A stretch of DNA of 29,211 bases from an uncultured Actinomycetes bacterium (lineage in GTDB: Bacteria > Actinomycetota > Acidimicrobiia > Acidimicrobiales > Acidimicrobilacustridaceae), in NCBI GenBank assembly GCA_945957335.1, contig CAMFLJ010000007.1, positions 1-29,211 on the forward strand, given 5' to 3'. The notes beneath the pieces are model-generated. The model searched no databases, was not told the DNA's origin, and saw only the letters and a list, made by a program, of their open reading frames with translations. This document shows positions 18,066 through 26,544 of this stretch, one piece after another (position 1 is the first letter of the stretch; every line of letters starts with the position of its first letter). A program made the translations under genes and the position numbers.

Positions 18066-19273
18066 TACTCGACCACCCCTTCGAGTCGGTTCGCCTTGGC
18101 GGTGGCCATCGCGAAGCGCAGCAGGCCGAAGAAGGTGAGGGCGATGGCGGCTGCGATCGGCACCACCACCAGGCCGTTCCAGTGCTGGTCGCGGGCCACG
18201 TGGAAGGTGGCGAGGACGAGCAGCCAGCCGAGCGACAGCGGGATGAGGACCTTCCAGCCGAGATCCATCAGCTGGTCGTACCGGACGCGGGGCACGGTGC
18301 CGCGGATCCAGACGAAGAGGAACAGGAAGGCGATGACCTTCAGGAAGAACCAGAAGACGCCCCACAGCCAGCCCGGCCCGATCGGCGCCGGGCCCGCCGG
18401 GCCGCCGAGGAAGAGGGTGACGATGATGGCGGCCATCGTGACCGAGTTCATGAACTCGGCGACGAAGAAGAGGGCGAAGCGGATCGAGCTGTATTCGGTG
18501 TGGTAGCCGCCGACGAGCTCCTGCTCGGCCTCGACGAGGTCGAAGGGCGGCCGGTTCAGCTCGGCCTGGCTGGCCAGCAGGAACACGATGAACGGCACGA
18601 TGCCGGCCACCAGCAGGTTCCAGTTCGGGATGAAGCTGCCCCAGCCGTCGCCGGCCTGGGCGGCCACGATCTGGTGGGTGTCGAGGGTGCCGGTGGTGAG
18701 CACGACGGCGCACACCGACAGGCCGAGCGCGGCCTCGTAGGACACCATCTGGGCCGAGGCCCGGACCGAGCCCAGCAGCGGGTACTTCGAGCCCGACGAC
18801 CAGCCGGCGAGCATCACGCCGTAGACCGCGATCGACGACATCGCCAGGGCGAAGAGGATGCCGATCGGCGGGTTGGCGAGCTGCAGGAAGGTCTCGTGGC
18901 CGAAGATCTCGACGGTGCCGTTGGCGCCGTTGGAGAAGTCCCCGCCGAAGGGGACGATGCAGAAGAGCAGGAACGCCGGGACCACGGTGAGCAGCGGGGC
19001 GAGGATGAACACCCGGCGCTCGGCCCGGTCCGGGAGGAGGTCCTCCTTGAAGAAGAACTTCACGCCGTCGGCGAAGGTCTGGAACAGGCCGAAGGGGCCG
19101 GCGGTGTTCGGGCCGATGCGGTTCTGCAGGTCGCCGACGACCTTGCGCTCGAACCAGATCATGAGCATGGTCGCCACCAGCAGGAAGGCGAACACGAGCA
19201 CGACCTTGAGCAGCACGATCAGCACGACGGCGAGGTCGACCTGGCCGCTGAGGAGCGGATCACCTCCGAACAT
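18065..19273 (-). CDS. nuoH: NADH-quinone oxidoreductase subunit H (set 1)
   Basis: This 402-residue membrane subunit at the arm junction helps form the quinone chamber. Signatures are RIGPNTAGPFGLFQTFADGVK and the acidic loop NRPPFDLVEAEQELVGGYHTEY. It is about 60 residues longer than the set-2 copy because of a C-terminal addition with one more likely membrane helix (around residues 365-385) and a basic end. As I recall, mycobacterial NuoH is similarly long. The start at 19273 is chosen because GGAGG precedes it by 8 bases. The longer open frame upstream lacks that support and would add a Pro/Cys-rich stretch with no family counterpart. Confidence 0.95.
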   Translation of the reverse strand: MFGGDPLLSGQVDLAVVLIVLLKVVLVFAFLLVATMLMIWFERKVVGDLQNRIGPNTAGPFGLFQTFADGVKFFFKEDLLPDRAERRVFILAPLLTVVPAFLLFCIVPFGGDFSNGANGTVEIFGHETFLQLANPPIGILFALAMSSIAVYGVMLAGWSSGSKYPLLGSVRASAQMVSYEAALGLSVCAVVLTTGTLDTHQIVAAQAGDGWGSFIPNWNLLVAGIVPFIVFLLASQAELNRPPFDLVEAEQELVGGYHTEYSSIRFALFFVAEFMNSVTMAAIIVTLFLGGPAGPAPIGPGWLWGVFWFFLKVIAFLFLFVWIRGTVPRVRYDQLMDLGWKVLIPLSLGWLLVLATFHVARDQHWNGLVVVPIAAAIALTFFGLLRFAMATAKANRLEGVVE

Positions 19274-19409
19274 CGGGATCGCCTCCGGATCGGACGGACA
19301 GGAATCGGGTGGTCGCAGCGGCGGGCACGGCGGACGGCCCATCCCACCGCACGTCGGCGGTGGTGCGCAATCTCGTCGTGCCGGTGGTGACCGGGCGCAC
19401 GGCGCTCAC
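19260..19409 (-). CDS. Possible 49-residue ORF between nuoG and nuoH, unrecognised
   Basis: A GTG overlaps the nuoG stop as GTGA, the coupling arrangement used elsewhere in this operon. The frame runs 49 codons and ends 14 bases inside nuoH. The product would be rich in Thr, Arg and Ala, with no membrane helix and no domain I recognise. About nine of its codons end in A or T, more than in the neighbouring genes, which argues against a real protein. It may be chance reading through the longest gap inside the operon. Confidence 0.2.
   Translation of the reverse strand: MSAVRPVTTGTTRLRTTADVRWDGPSAVPAAATTRFLSVRSGGDPDVRR
19282..19286 (-). promoter_or_regulatory. Ribosome-binding site deciding the set-1 nuoH start
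   Basis: GGAGG on the minus strand lies 8 bases before the ATG at 19271-19273. It supports that start over the longer open frame. Confidence 0.65.
19344..19363 (-). other. Hairpin in the nuoG-nuoH gap
   Basis: CCACCGC and GCGGTGG form a perfect 7-bp stem with the 6-base loop CGACGT on the minus strand. It lies in the only sizeable gap (132 bases) inside the 14-gene operon. No T-run follows. It could be an RNA-processing or stability element separating the NADH-module message from the membrane-arm message, or a partial attenuator. Function is inferred from position only. Confidence 0.35.
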
Positions 19410-22099
19410 GAGGCCGTCTCGATGCGCAGCTCGGTGACGGAGGCGTCGGCGTCGACCAGGTCGGCGACGCGGACCTCGGCCTGGTTGAGCACCAGGGCCA
19501 CTGCGCCGCGGGGCACGCCGGCGTCGGGGTGCACCGGGAGGGTGAGCGAGGTGCGGGGCGAGCGCACGACGACGCGGTCGCCGGCCGCCACACCGAGCCG
19601 GTCGGCATCGGAGGGATGGATCCGGGCCGTGGTGCCCGGAGCGAGGCCGGCGAGGTGGCCGCTGGCCTGCACGAGCGTGCCCTGGTCGTAGAGCTTGCGG
19701 GTGGCCACCAGCCGGAACGCGTAGGCGTCGAGCGCGGGGACCGGCGAGGGCACGCCGGCGGCGAAGGACACGAGCGCCGGGGCGGCGGGAGCGGGCTCGG
19801 TCGCCGGGACCGCGGGGTCGGCCTCCGCGTCGTCGGCCGTGGCGTCGCCCTCGGCCTCGGTGGCGGCGGCCTCCTCGGCCTGCGCGGCCTCGGTGTCGTC
19901 GGCGGCGTCGGAGCGGACCGCGGCGGCATCGGCCTCGGCGCCCTCGTGCTCGGCGTCGCCCGACCCCGTGGGGGCGGGCTCGGTGCCGAGCGGGAGGAGG
20001 AGGCCGTCGGCCGCGGCGGCGACGGTGGCGAGGTCGACACCGAGGTGCGACGGGGCGAGCCGGCCGATCTCGGCCAGGACCTCGCCGGCGTCGCCGAACC
20101 CGAGGTCGGCACCCAGGCGGGCGGCGAGCTCGGCGGCGAGCATCCAGTCCGGGCGGGCGGTGCCGGGCGGGGTGACCCGCTGCGACAGCGTGCTGACCCG
20201 GCCCTCGAGGTTGGTGGTGGTGCCGGCCTTCTCGGCGAACCCGGCGGCGGCCAGCACGATGTCGGCCTTGCGGCTCGACGCGTTGAGCAGCGTGTCCAGG
20301 GCGATCACGGTGCGGGCCCCGGCCAGGCCGCGCTCGGCGAGGTCGTGGTCGGGGAAGTCGGCCAGCGGGTCGGCGCCGAGCAGCACCAGCACGTCGATGC
20401 GGCCGTCGGCGGCGGCGGAGAGGATGCCCTCGGTGTCGAGGCCGGCGCCGGCGGGCACGGTGGGCCACTGGCCGGCGAACCAGTCGCGGCCGTCGTCGAG
20501 CGCCACGCGACCGGGCAGCAGGCCCGGGGCGAGGCCCATGTCGAGGGCACCGAGGACGTTCGACCGGCGCAGGGCCGGCAGGAAGCGGGCGTCGGGGCGG
20601 GCGGCCACCACGGCACCGGCGGCGTCGAGCACGGCGTCGGCCGACTCGGCGACCGACGGGCGGCCCAGCACCACGCTGAGCGGACCGCTCGAGCGGGCGA
20701 TCAGCGCACGGGCGGCGTTGACGTCGGCGGCGGCGATGCCGGCGACGTCCTTGTCGGAGTCGGCGTTGGCCACGAGGGCCCGCACGAGCTCTCCGACCTC
20801 ACCCGGCCGGGGCTGGAGCGAGGCGGCGGCGAGCGAGGAGAGACCGGAGCTGCGGGGCGAGACCTCGACGAGCGTGGCGCGGTCCTCGACGACCGCGTGG
20901 CGCAGCCGCAGGAACAGGACCGGCAGCTCCTCCTTGGGGTCGGGGCCCAGGTAGAGGACCGTGCCGCCCGGGGTGCAGACCTGGTCGATGGTGGCTCGGG
21001 GCAGGCCGAGCACGGCCTGGGCCGGGAGGCCGTCGCCGAGCTGGGCGTCGACGTTGTCGGTGCCGAGCACGCCCTTGGCGAGCTTCGCCCAGGCGTAGGC
21101 GTCCTCGTTGGTGAGGCGGGCCCCGCCGATGACGCCGATCGACTGCGGCGTGGCGGCGCGCAGGGCGGAGGCCGCACGCTCGAGGGCGTCGGCCCAGCGG
21201 GTGGGGACGAGGGCGTCGCCCTGGCGGACCAGGGGCTCGCCGAGACGGTCGGGCGAGGTGACCGCACCGTTGGAGAAGCGCCCCTTGTCGCACAGCCAGC
21301 CCCAGTTGACGGGGTCGACGTCGACGCCGGCGAAGCGCTGGACCTCGTCGCGGGACGAGTCGATCGAGATGCGGCAGCCCACCGAGCACTGCGTGCAGGT
21401 GGACTCGGTGGTCTCGAGGTCCCAGGGGCGGGCCTTGAAGCGGTAGGTCGACGCGGTGAGCGCGCCCACCGGGCAGATCTGCACCGTGTTGCCCGAGAAG
21501 TACGAGGCGAACGGCTCGTCCGGGAAGGTGTTGACCTCGGTGTTGTTGCCCCGGTGGATGAAGTGGATCAGGGGGTCGCCGGCGACCTCCTTGGCGAAGC
21601 GCGTGCAGCGGTCGCAGAGGATGCAGCGCTCGCGGTCGAGCAGCACGAGGTCGCTGATCGGGATCGGCTTCTCCTTGTGCCGCTTCTCCTCGAGGAAGCG
21701 GCTCTCACCCGGGCCGTAGGCCATGGTCTGGTCCTGCAGCGGGCACTCGCCGCCCTTGTCGCAGACCGGGCAGTCGAGCGGGTGGTTGATGAGGAGGAAC
21801 TCGAGGACGCCGTCCTGGGCCTTCTTGGTGGCCTCGGACTCGGTGTCGACCTTCATGCCCGGGGTGCACTCGATCATGCAGCTGGGCTGGAGCGCGGGGC
21901 CGCGGCCGGTGTCGACCTCGACGAGGCACATGCGGCACATGCCGACGGGCCGCATGCGCTCGTGGTAGCAGAAGCGCGGGATGTAGGTGCCGGCGCGCTC
22001 GGCGGCGTCGATCAGCAGCTCGCCCTTGCGGGCGATGACCTCACGGCCGTTGATCTCGACGGCGACGCCGTCGGCGGGCGGGGCCTCGGGCTCAGGCAT
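19406..22099 (-). CDS. nuoG: NADH-quinone oxidoreductase subunit G (set 1)
   Basis: This 897-residue iron-sulfur subunit of the NADH module relays electrons from NuoF to NuoI. N-terminal clusters, in order: [2Fe-2S] N1b (Cys 44, 55, 58, 74); N3 with one histidine ligand (His106, Cys 110, 113, 119); N4 (Cys 159, 162, 165, 209); and the bacterial extra cluster N7 (Cys 235, 238, 242, 270). A molybdopterin-oxidoreductase-like domain without obvious catalytic role follows. Residues about 702-775 form an Ala/Glu/Asp-rich low-complexity linker before the C-terminal dinucleotide-binding-like domain. The start overlaps the nuoF stop by 8 bases. Only this operon has a nuoG. Confidence 0.96.
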   Translation of the reverse strand: MPEPEAPPADGVAVEINGREVIARKGELLIDAAERAGTYIPRFCYHERMRPVGMCRMCLVEVDTGRGPALQPSCMIECTPGMKVDTESEATKKAQDGVLEFLLINHPLDCPVCDKGGECPLQDQTMAYGPGESRFLEEKRHKEKPIPISDLVLLDRERCILCDRCTRFAKEVAGDPLIHFIHRGNNTEVNTFPDEPFASYFSGNTVQICPVGALTASTYRFKARPWDLETTESTCTQCSVGCRISIDSSRDEVQRFAGVDVDPVNWGWLCDKGRFSNGAVTSPDRLGEPLVRQGDALVPTRWADALERAASALRAATPQSIGVIGGARLTNEDAYAWAKLAKGVLGTDNVDAQLGDGLPAQAVLGLPRATIDQVCTPGGTVLYLGPDPKEELPVLFLRLRHAVVEDRATLVEVSPRSSGLSSLAAASLQPRPGEVGELVRALVANADSDKDVAGIAAADVNAARALIARSSGPLSVVLGRPSVAESADAVLDAAGAVVAARPDARFLPALRRSNVLGALDMGLAPGLLPGRVALDDGRDWFAGQWPTVPAGAGLDTEGILSAAADGRIDVLVLLGADPLADFPDHDLAERGLAGARTVIALDTLLNASSRKADIVLAAAGFAEKAGTTTNLEGRVSTLSQRVTPPGTARPDWMLAAELAARLGADLGFGDAGEVLAEIGRLAPSHLGVDLATVAAAADGLLLPLGTEPAPTGSGDAEHEGAEADAAAVRSDAADDTEAAQAEEAAATEAEGDATADDAEADPAVPATEPAPAAPALVSFAAGVPSPVPALDAYAFRLVATRKLYDQGTLVQASGHLAGLAPGTTARIHPSDADRLGVAAGDRVVVRSPRTSLTLPVHPDAGVPRGAVALVLNQAEVRVADLVDADASVTELRIETAS

Positions 22100-23435
22100 G
22101 GGACGGGGCCTTCAACTCGACGGGGACGGAGGTGCGGGCTTCCTCGGCCTCGGTGATCCGCGCCTCGAACTCGTCGCGGAAGCGGCCCAGGGCCGAGGCG
22201 ATGGGCGCGGTGGCCGACGGGCCGAGGGGGCAGATGGTGGTCTGCTTGGGCGGCCAGGCGAGGCCCGGGGAGATGTTGTCGGAGACGTCCATCAGCAGCT
22301 CGAGGTCGCTCGGGCGGCCGTGGCCGTCGAGGATGCGCTGCAGGATGCGCTCGAGCCACGTGGTGCCCTCGCGGCACGGCGTGCACTTGCCGCAGGACTC
22401 GCGGGCGTAGAAGCGCACGAGGCGCAGGCACGCCTTGACCGCGTCGGTGGTCTCGTCCATGACGACGATGGCGCCCGAGCCGAGCATGGAGCCGGCCTTG
22501 TCGACGGTGGCCTTCTCGAGCGGCAGGTCGAGGTGCTCCTCGAAGAACCACGGGGCCGAGCCGCCGCCGGGGATGAACGCCTTGATCTCGTTGCCGTCGC
22601 GGATGCCGCCGGCGTAGACGGGGGCGTAGATGAGGTCGCGGAAGGTGGTGACGCCGTACTCGACCTCGAACACGCCGGGGTTCCGGACGTGGCCCGACAC
22701 CGCGAACATGCGGGTGCCCCGGGAGTTCTCGGCCCCGAGCGCGGTGTACGCGTCGGCCCCGTTGTTCACGATCCACGGGAGGTTCGACAGCGTCTCGACG
22801 TTGTTGACGATCGTGGGCTGCATGTAGAGGCCCTTGGCCGCCGGGAAGAACGGCGGCTTGAGGCGGGGCATGCCCCGGTTGCCCTCGAGGCTCTCGATGA
22901 GGGCGGTCTCCTCGCCCACGATGTAGGCGCCGGCGCCCCACGTGAGAACCACGTCGATCGAGTAGTCGGTGCCCAGGATGTTGCGGCCGACGTAGCCCGC
23001 CTTGTAGGCGTCGTTGAGGGCCTCGGCGATGCGCTCCTGGGCCAGGGCCATCTCGCCCCGGACGTAGAGGAACGCCTGGCCGGCGCCGATGGCGTAGCAG
23101 GCGAGCAGGACGCCCTCGATGAGCTGGTGGGGGTCGCGCTCCATGAGGAGGCGGTCCTTGTAGGTGCCCGGCTCGCTCTCGTCGCCGTTGACCACGAGGT
23201 AGCGCGGCCACACGTCGGCGGGGGCGAGGGTCCACTTCACGCCGGCGGGGAAGCCGGCGCCGCCGCGGCCGAGCAGGCTGGCGGCCTTGACGGCCTCGCC
23301 CAGCGCGGCCGGGCTGCCCTCGAGCGCGGTGCGCAGGGCCTGGTAGCCGCCGGTGGAGACGTAGCGCGTGAGCGTGTGGCTGTCGTCGTAGCCGAAGCGG
23401 CTGGTGATGATCTTCGGCGCGTCGGTGATGGCCAT
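22092..23435 (-). CDS. nuoF: NADH-quinone oxidoreductase subunit F (set 1)
   Basis: This 447-residue subunit binds NADH and FMN and carries cluster N3 of the flavoprotein. The glycine-rich GRGGAGFP (56-63) and NGDESEPGTYKDR (83-95) belong to the FMN/NADH site. GEETALIESLEG (174-185) is family-typical. The [4Fe-4S] ligands are Cys348, Cys351, Cys354 (ESCGKCTPC) and Cys402. Around the last cysteine the sequence reads ICPLGPSAT, where ICALGD is usual. The start at 23435 overlaps the nuoE stop by one base and follows GAGGAGG by about 10 bases. No counterpart exists in set 2. Confidence 0.96.
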   Translation of the reverse strand: MAITDAPKIITSRFGYDDSHTLTRYVSTGGYQALRTALEGSPAALGEAVKAASLLGRGGAGFPAGVKWTLAPADVWPRYLVVNGDESEPGTYKDRLLMERDPHQLIEGVLLACYAIGAGQAFLYVRGEMALAQERIAEALNDAYKAGYVGRNILGTDYSIDVVLTWGAGAYIVGEETALIESLEGNRGMPRLKPPFFPAAKGLYMQPTIVNNVETLSNLPWIVNNGADAYTALGAENSRGTRMFAVSGHVRNPGVFEVEYGVTTFRDLIYAPVYAGGIRDGNEIKAFIPGGGSAPWFFEEHLDLPLEKATVDKAGSMLGSGAIVVMDETTDAVKACLRLVRFYARESCGKCTPCREGTTWLERILQRILDGHGRPSDLELLMDVSDNISPGLAWPPKQTTICPLGPSATAPIASALGRFRDEFEARITEAEEARTSVPVELKAPSHA

Positions 23436-24055
23436 CAGGCGTCGGCCTCCTCGGTGGCGGCGGCCGCGATCCAGACCGGGACGGCACGGTCCTCCGGCAC
23501 GACCGAGCCGGCCTTGCGCTCCGGCGGGATGTGCTGGCGCACCCGGGCGAGGGTGCCGTGGTCGGGGATGTCGTCGCGCCCACCGGCGGCGAGCTCGTCG
23601 ACCAGGGCGTCGAACTCGTCGTGCGTGATGCGGTGGAAGTAGCGGTAGTTCACCTGGAGGCACGGGGCCTCGGTGCACGCCGCGATGCACTCGGCGTCCT
23701 CGATGGTGAACAGCCCGTCGGGGGTGGTCTGGCCGGGCTTGATGCCGAGCTTGTGCTCGGCGTGCTCGAGCAGCTCCTCACCGCCGAGCAGCTGGCAGGC
23801 GATGTTGGTGCAGATGTTCACCATGTAGCGCCCGACGGGCTCCATCTTGAACATCTCGTAGAACGAGGCGGTGCCGAGGACCTCGGCCGGCGTGACCCCG
23901 ACCAGCTCGGCGATGTGGGCCATCGCGTCGTCGGTGAGGTGGCCGTCCTGCTCCTGGGCGAGGTGGCACAGCGGGATGAGCGCCGACTTCGGCCGCGGGT
24001 AGCGGTCGATGATCTCGCGGGCGAGGGTGACGTTCTCGGGGGCGAGGCGGGCCAT
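23435..24055 (-). CDS. nuoE: NADH-quinone oxidoreductase subunit E, [2Fe-2S] (set 1)
   Basis: This 206-residue thioredoxin-like subunit of the NADH module carries cluster N1a. Ligands fit C-x4-C and C-x3-C: Cys82, Cys87, Cys123 and Cys127. The N-terminal helical domain (YPRPKSALIPLCHLAQEQ) is typical. The C-terminal ~55 residues after the core extend further than in short members and end in an Ala/Glu stretch. The start overlaps the nuoD stop (TGATG) and follows GGGAGG by 10 bases; the longer open frame is nuoD shadow. Confidence 0.95.
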   Translation of the reverse strand: MARLAPENVTLAREIIDRYPRPKSALIPLCHLAQEQDGHLTDDAMAHIAELVGVTPAEVLGTASFYEMFKMEPVGRYMVNICTNIACQLLGGEELLEHAEHKLGIKPGQTTPDGLFTIEDAECIAACTEAPCLQVNYRYFHRITHDEFDALVDELAAGGRDDIPDHGTLARVRQHIPPERKAGSVVPEDRAVPVWIAAAATEEADA

Positions 24056-25395
24056 CAGCGATCGACCTCCCCGAGGATCGGGTCGACCGAGGAGATGATG
24101 GCGACGCCGTCGGCCACGAGGCCCCCGTGCATGAGGTGCGGCAGGCTCTGGATGTTCACGAACGACGGGCCCCTGATGTGCATGCGGTAGGGCTTCGAGC
24201 TGCCGTCGCTGACGATGTAGCAACCGAGCTCGCCGCGGGGCGACTCGATGGCGACGTAGGCCTCGCCCTCGGGCACCTTGAAGCCCTCGGTGAAGATCTT
24301 GAAGTGGTGGATCAGGGCTTCCATCGACTCGTCGATGCGGGCCCGCGGCGGCGGGGTGACCTTCTTGTCCTGGATCCGGTAGTCGCCCTTGGGCATCTTC
24401 TCGAGGCACTGCCGGACGATCTTCATCGACTCGTGGATCTCCGCCAGGCGGATCGCGTAGCGGTCGAAGCAGTCGCCGTAGGAGCCGACGACGACGTCGA
24501 AGTCGACCTCGTCGAAGGCGAGGTACGGCATGTCGCGGCGGAGGTCCCAGTCGTAGCCGGTCGAACGCAGGATCGGGCCGGTGACGCCGAGCGCCAGGCA
24601 CTCCTCGGCCGTGATCGTGCCGATGCCCTGGAGGCGCTCGCGCCAGATCGGCTGCTGGTTGAGCAGCGTGTCGTACTCGCCCAGGCGCTCGGGGAGCATG
24701 TCGAGCAGGCGCATCACGCCGTCGCGCCAGCCGTCGGGCAGGTCGGCGGCGACGCCACCCGGGCGGATGTAGTTGTGGTTCATGCGGAGGCCGGTGACCT
24801 CCTGGAGGAAGCGCAGGGTCTCCTCGCGCTCACGCCAGCCGTAGAGCATCATCGACACCGCGCCGAGGTCCATGCCGTTGGTGGCCATGAACAGCAGGTG
24901 CGACGAGATGCGGTTCATCTCGGTCATGAGCATGCGGATCCAGACCGCACGCTCGGGGACCTCGATGTCGAGGAGGCGCTCGACGGTGAGCGAGAAGGCC
25001 AGCTCGGTGAACAGCGGGGACGCGTAGTCCATGCGGGTCACGTTGGTCGGGCCCTGGAGGTAGGTGAGCTCCTCGCCCGTGCGCTCCATGCCGGTGTGGA
25101 GGTAGCCGATGATCGGCTTGCACCGCAGGACGGTCTCGCCCTGGAGCTCGAGCATGAGCCGGAGCACGCCGTGGGTCGACGGGTGCTGCGGGCCCATGTT
25201 GATGAGCATGGTCTCGTCGTCGGGGGCCTGCTCCTCGGTGGCCTCGGCGACGGCGGACTCCGAGAGCCGCAGCACCGCGCCGCGCTCGCGGAGGCGCTCG
25301 GCGCCGCTGGCGACCTCGGCGCTGGTGAGCTCCTGGGCGCCCTCGGAGGTGCGCTCGACGGGGCCGGAGGGGGGCGCGTCGTGGGTCGTGGTCAT
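24055..25395 (-). CDS. nuoD: NADH-quinone oxidoreductase subunit D (set 1)
   Basis: This 446-residue quinone-site subunit carries HPSTHG (His71, His75) and Tyr112 (TYLQ), which match the quinone-binding residues of the family, and ends in DPILGEVDR. About 62 residues precede the conserved MLINMGPQHP. They are rich in Glu, Ala and Ser and probably flexible. Residues 100-102 read His-Thr-Gly, so the arginine methylated in mitochondrial NDUFS2 is absent here. The ATG follows a GGGAG site by 7 bases, 19 bases after the nuoC stop. Confidence 0.96.
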   Translation of the reverse strand: MTTTHDAPPSGPVERTSEGAQELTSAEVASGAERLRERGAVLRLSESAVAEATEEQAPDDETMLINMGPQHPSTHGVLRLMLELQGETVLRCKPIIGYLHTGMERTGEELTYLQGPTNVTRMDYASPLFTELAFSLTVERLLDIEVPERAVWIRMLMTEMNRISSHLLFMATNGMDLGAVSMMLYGWREREETLRFLQEVTGLRMNHNYIRPGGVAADLPDGWRDGVMRLLDMLPERLGEYDTLLNQQPIWRERLQGIGTITAEECLALGVTGPILRSTGYDWDLRRDMPYLAFDEVDFDVVVGSYGDCFDRYAIRLAEIHESMKIVRQCLEKMPKGDYRIQDKKVTPPPRARIDESMEALIHHFKIFTEGFKVPEGEAYVAIESPRGELGCYIVSDGSSKPYRMHIRGPSFVNIQSLPHLMHGGLVADGVAIISSVDPILGEVDR

Positions 25396-25414
25396 GGCTT
25401 CGCTCCCACCGAGG

Positions 25415-25954
25415 TCACCGGTCGGCCGGGGCGGCCTTGAACTGCACGGGGATGCGACCGGAGTCGTAGTCCTTGCGCAGCGGGTGGCCGATCCAGTCCT
25501 CGGGCATGAGGATGCGGGTGAGGTCGGGGTGGCCGTCGAAGACGATCCCGAACATGTCGAAGGTCTCGCGCTCCATGGCCTCGGTGCCCGGGTAGAGCTC
25601 GTAGGCGCTGGGCAGCACGGGGTCGGAGGCGGGCACCTGGATGCGCAGGCGCAGGCGGGCGCGCTCGCGGTGGTTGATGAGGTTCACCACCACCTCGAAC
25701 CGCTCGGGCTCGATGTCGGCGGGCAGGGCGGTGCGGCCGGGGTGCACGAGGTAGTCGACGCCGGTGAGGTCGATCACCATGTGGTAGCCGGCCTCGTGCA
25801 GCGTGCGCAGCAGCGCCGGGTAGTCGTCGCGGGGGACGAACAGCACGATCTGGCCGTGCGAGCGCGTGACCGGGAGGCCGAACAGCAGCTCGGGCTCGGG
25901 GACGGCTTCGGGCTCGGCCTCGCCCGCTCCGGTGTCGGCGGCAGCGTCGGCCAT
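25415..25954 (-). CDS. nuoC: NADH-quinone oxidoreductase subunit C (set 1)
   Basis: This 179-residue peripheral-arm subunit pairs with NuoD. The C-terminal half carries the signature ERETFDMFGIVFDGHPDL, then HPLRKDYDSGRIPVQFK near the end. An acidic N-terminal tail of about 22 residues precedes the domain. The ATG at 25954 lies 2 bases after the nuoB stop with GGGAG six bases upstream; the much longer open frame is the shadow of nuoB. It lacks the mid-domain insertion found in the set-2 NuoC. Confidence 0.94.
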   Translation of the reverse strand: MADAAADTGAGEAEPEAVPEPELLFGLPVTRSHGQIVLFVPRDDYPALLRTLHEAGYHMVIDLTGVDYLVHPGRTALPADIEPERFEVVVNLINHRERARLRLRIQVPASDPVLPSAYELYPGTEAMERETFDMFGIVFDGHPDLTRILMPEDWIGHPLRKDYDSGRIPVQFKAAPADR

Positions 25955-25956
25955 GG

Positions 25957-26544
25957 TCAGCTCCCGCCCAGGGAGACCGGGACGGGACCGGACGGGCCGG
26001 CCTTCTCGATCACGATCCCGGCACCCTCGCCGGGACGGCGGGTGAGGTGACCGGTGCCGATCTGGTGGTGCAGCGTGAGGATGGCGTGCATCAGCGTCTC
26101 GGGCGTCGGGGGGCACCCCGGCGCGTAGACGTCGACGGGCACGATCTGATCGACGCCCTGCACGATCGCGTAGTTGTTGAACATGCCGCCCGACGAGGCG
26201 CACACGCCCATCGAGATGACCCACTTGGGCTCCATCATCTGGTCGTAGACCTGACGGAGCACCGGGGCCATCTTCTGCGAGACGCGGCCGGCGACGATCA
26301 TGAGGTCGGCCTGGCGCGGGGAGGCACGGAAGACCTCCATGCCGTAGCGGGCCAGGTCGTAGTGGGGGCCACCGGCGGCCATCATCTCGATGGCACAGCA
26401 GGCGAGGCCGAAGGTGGCCGGCATGACGCTGTGCTTGCGGGCCCACTTCACGAGCTCCTCGAGGGTGCCCGTGAGGAAGTTGTGGCTCAGACCCTCCAGG
26501 CCGGCATCGAGCAGCCCGCCCTGGGGACGTGTCTCTCGCGACAC
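25957..26544 (-). CDS. nuoB: NADH-quinone oxidoreductase subunit B, [4Fe-4S] N2 (set 1)
   Basis: This 195-residue subunit carries cluster N2. Ligands are Cys49 and Cys50 (GLACCAIEMM), Cys115 (GVCASSGG) and Cys144 (GCPPTPE). The GTG start at 26544 overlaps the nuoA stop (TAGTG) and follows a strong GGAGGAGG by 7 bases, which settles the start against a longer open frame. The C-terminal ~30 residues after HHQIGTGH form a basic/Gly/Pro-rich tail. Confidence 0.95.
   Translation of the reverse strand: MSRETRPQGGLLDAGLEGLSHNFLTGTLEELVKWARKHSVMPATFGLACCAIEMMAAGGPHYDLARYGMEVFRASPRQADLMIVAGRVSQKMAPVLRQVYDQMMEPKWVISMGVCASSGGMFNNYAIVQGVDQIVPVDVYAPGCPPTPETLMHAILTLHHQIGTGHLTRRPGEGAGIVIEKAGPSGPVPVSLGGS

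Noticed and set aside
19529..22156. An 875-codon plus-strand open frame opposite nuoG
   Set aside because: Composition is Gly/Val/Glu/Arg-rich and repetitive, with no motifs. The minus strand carries NuoG with all its cluster ligands.
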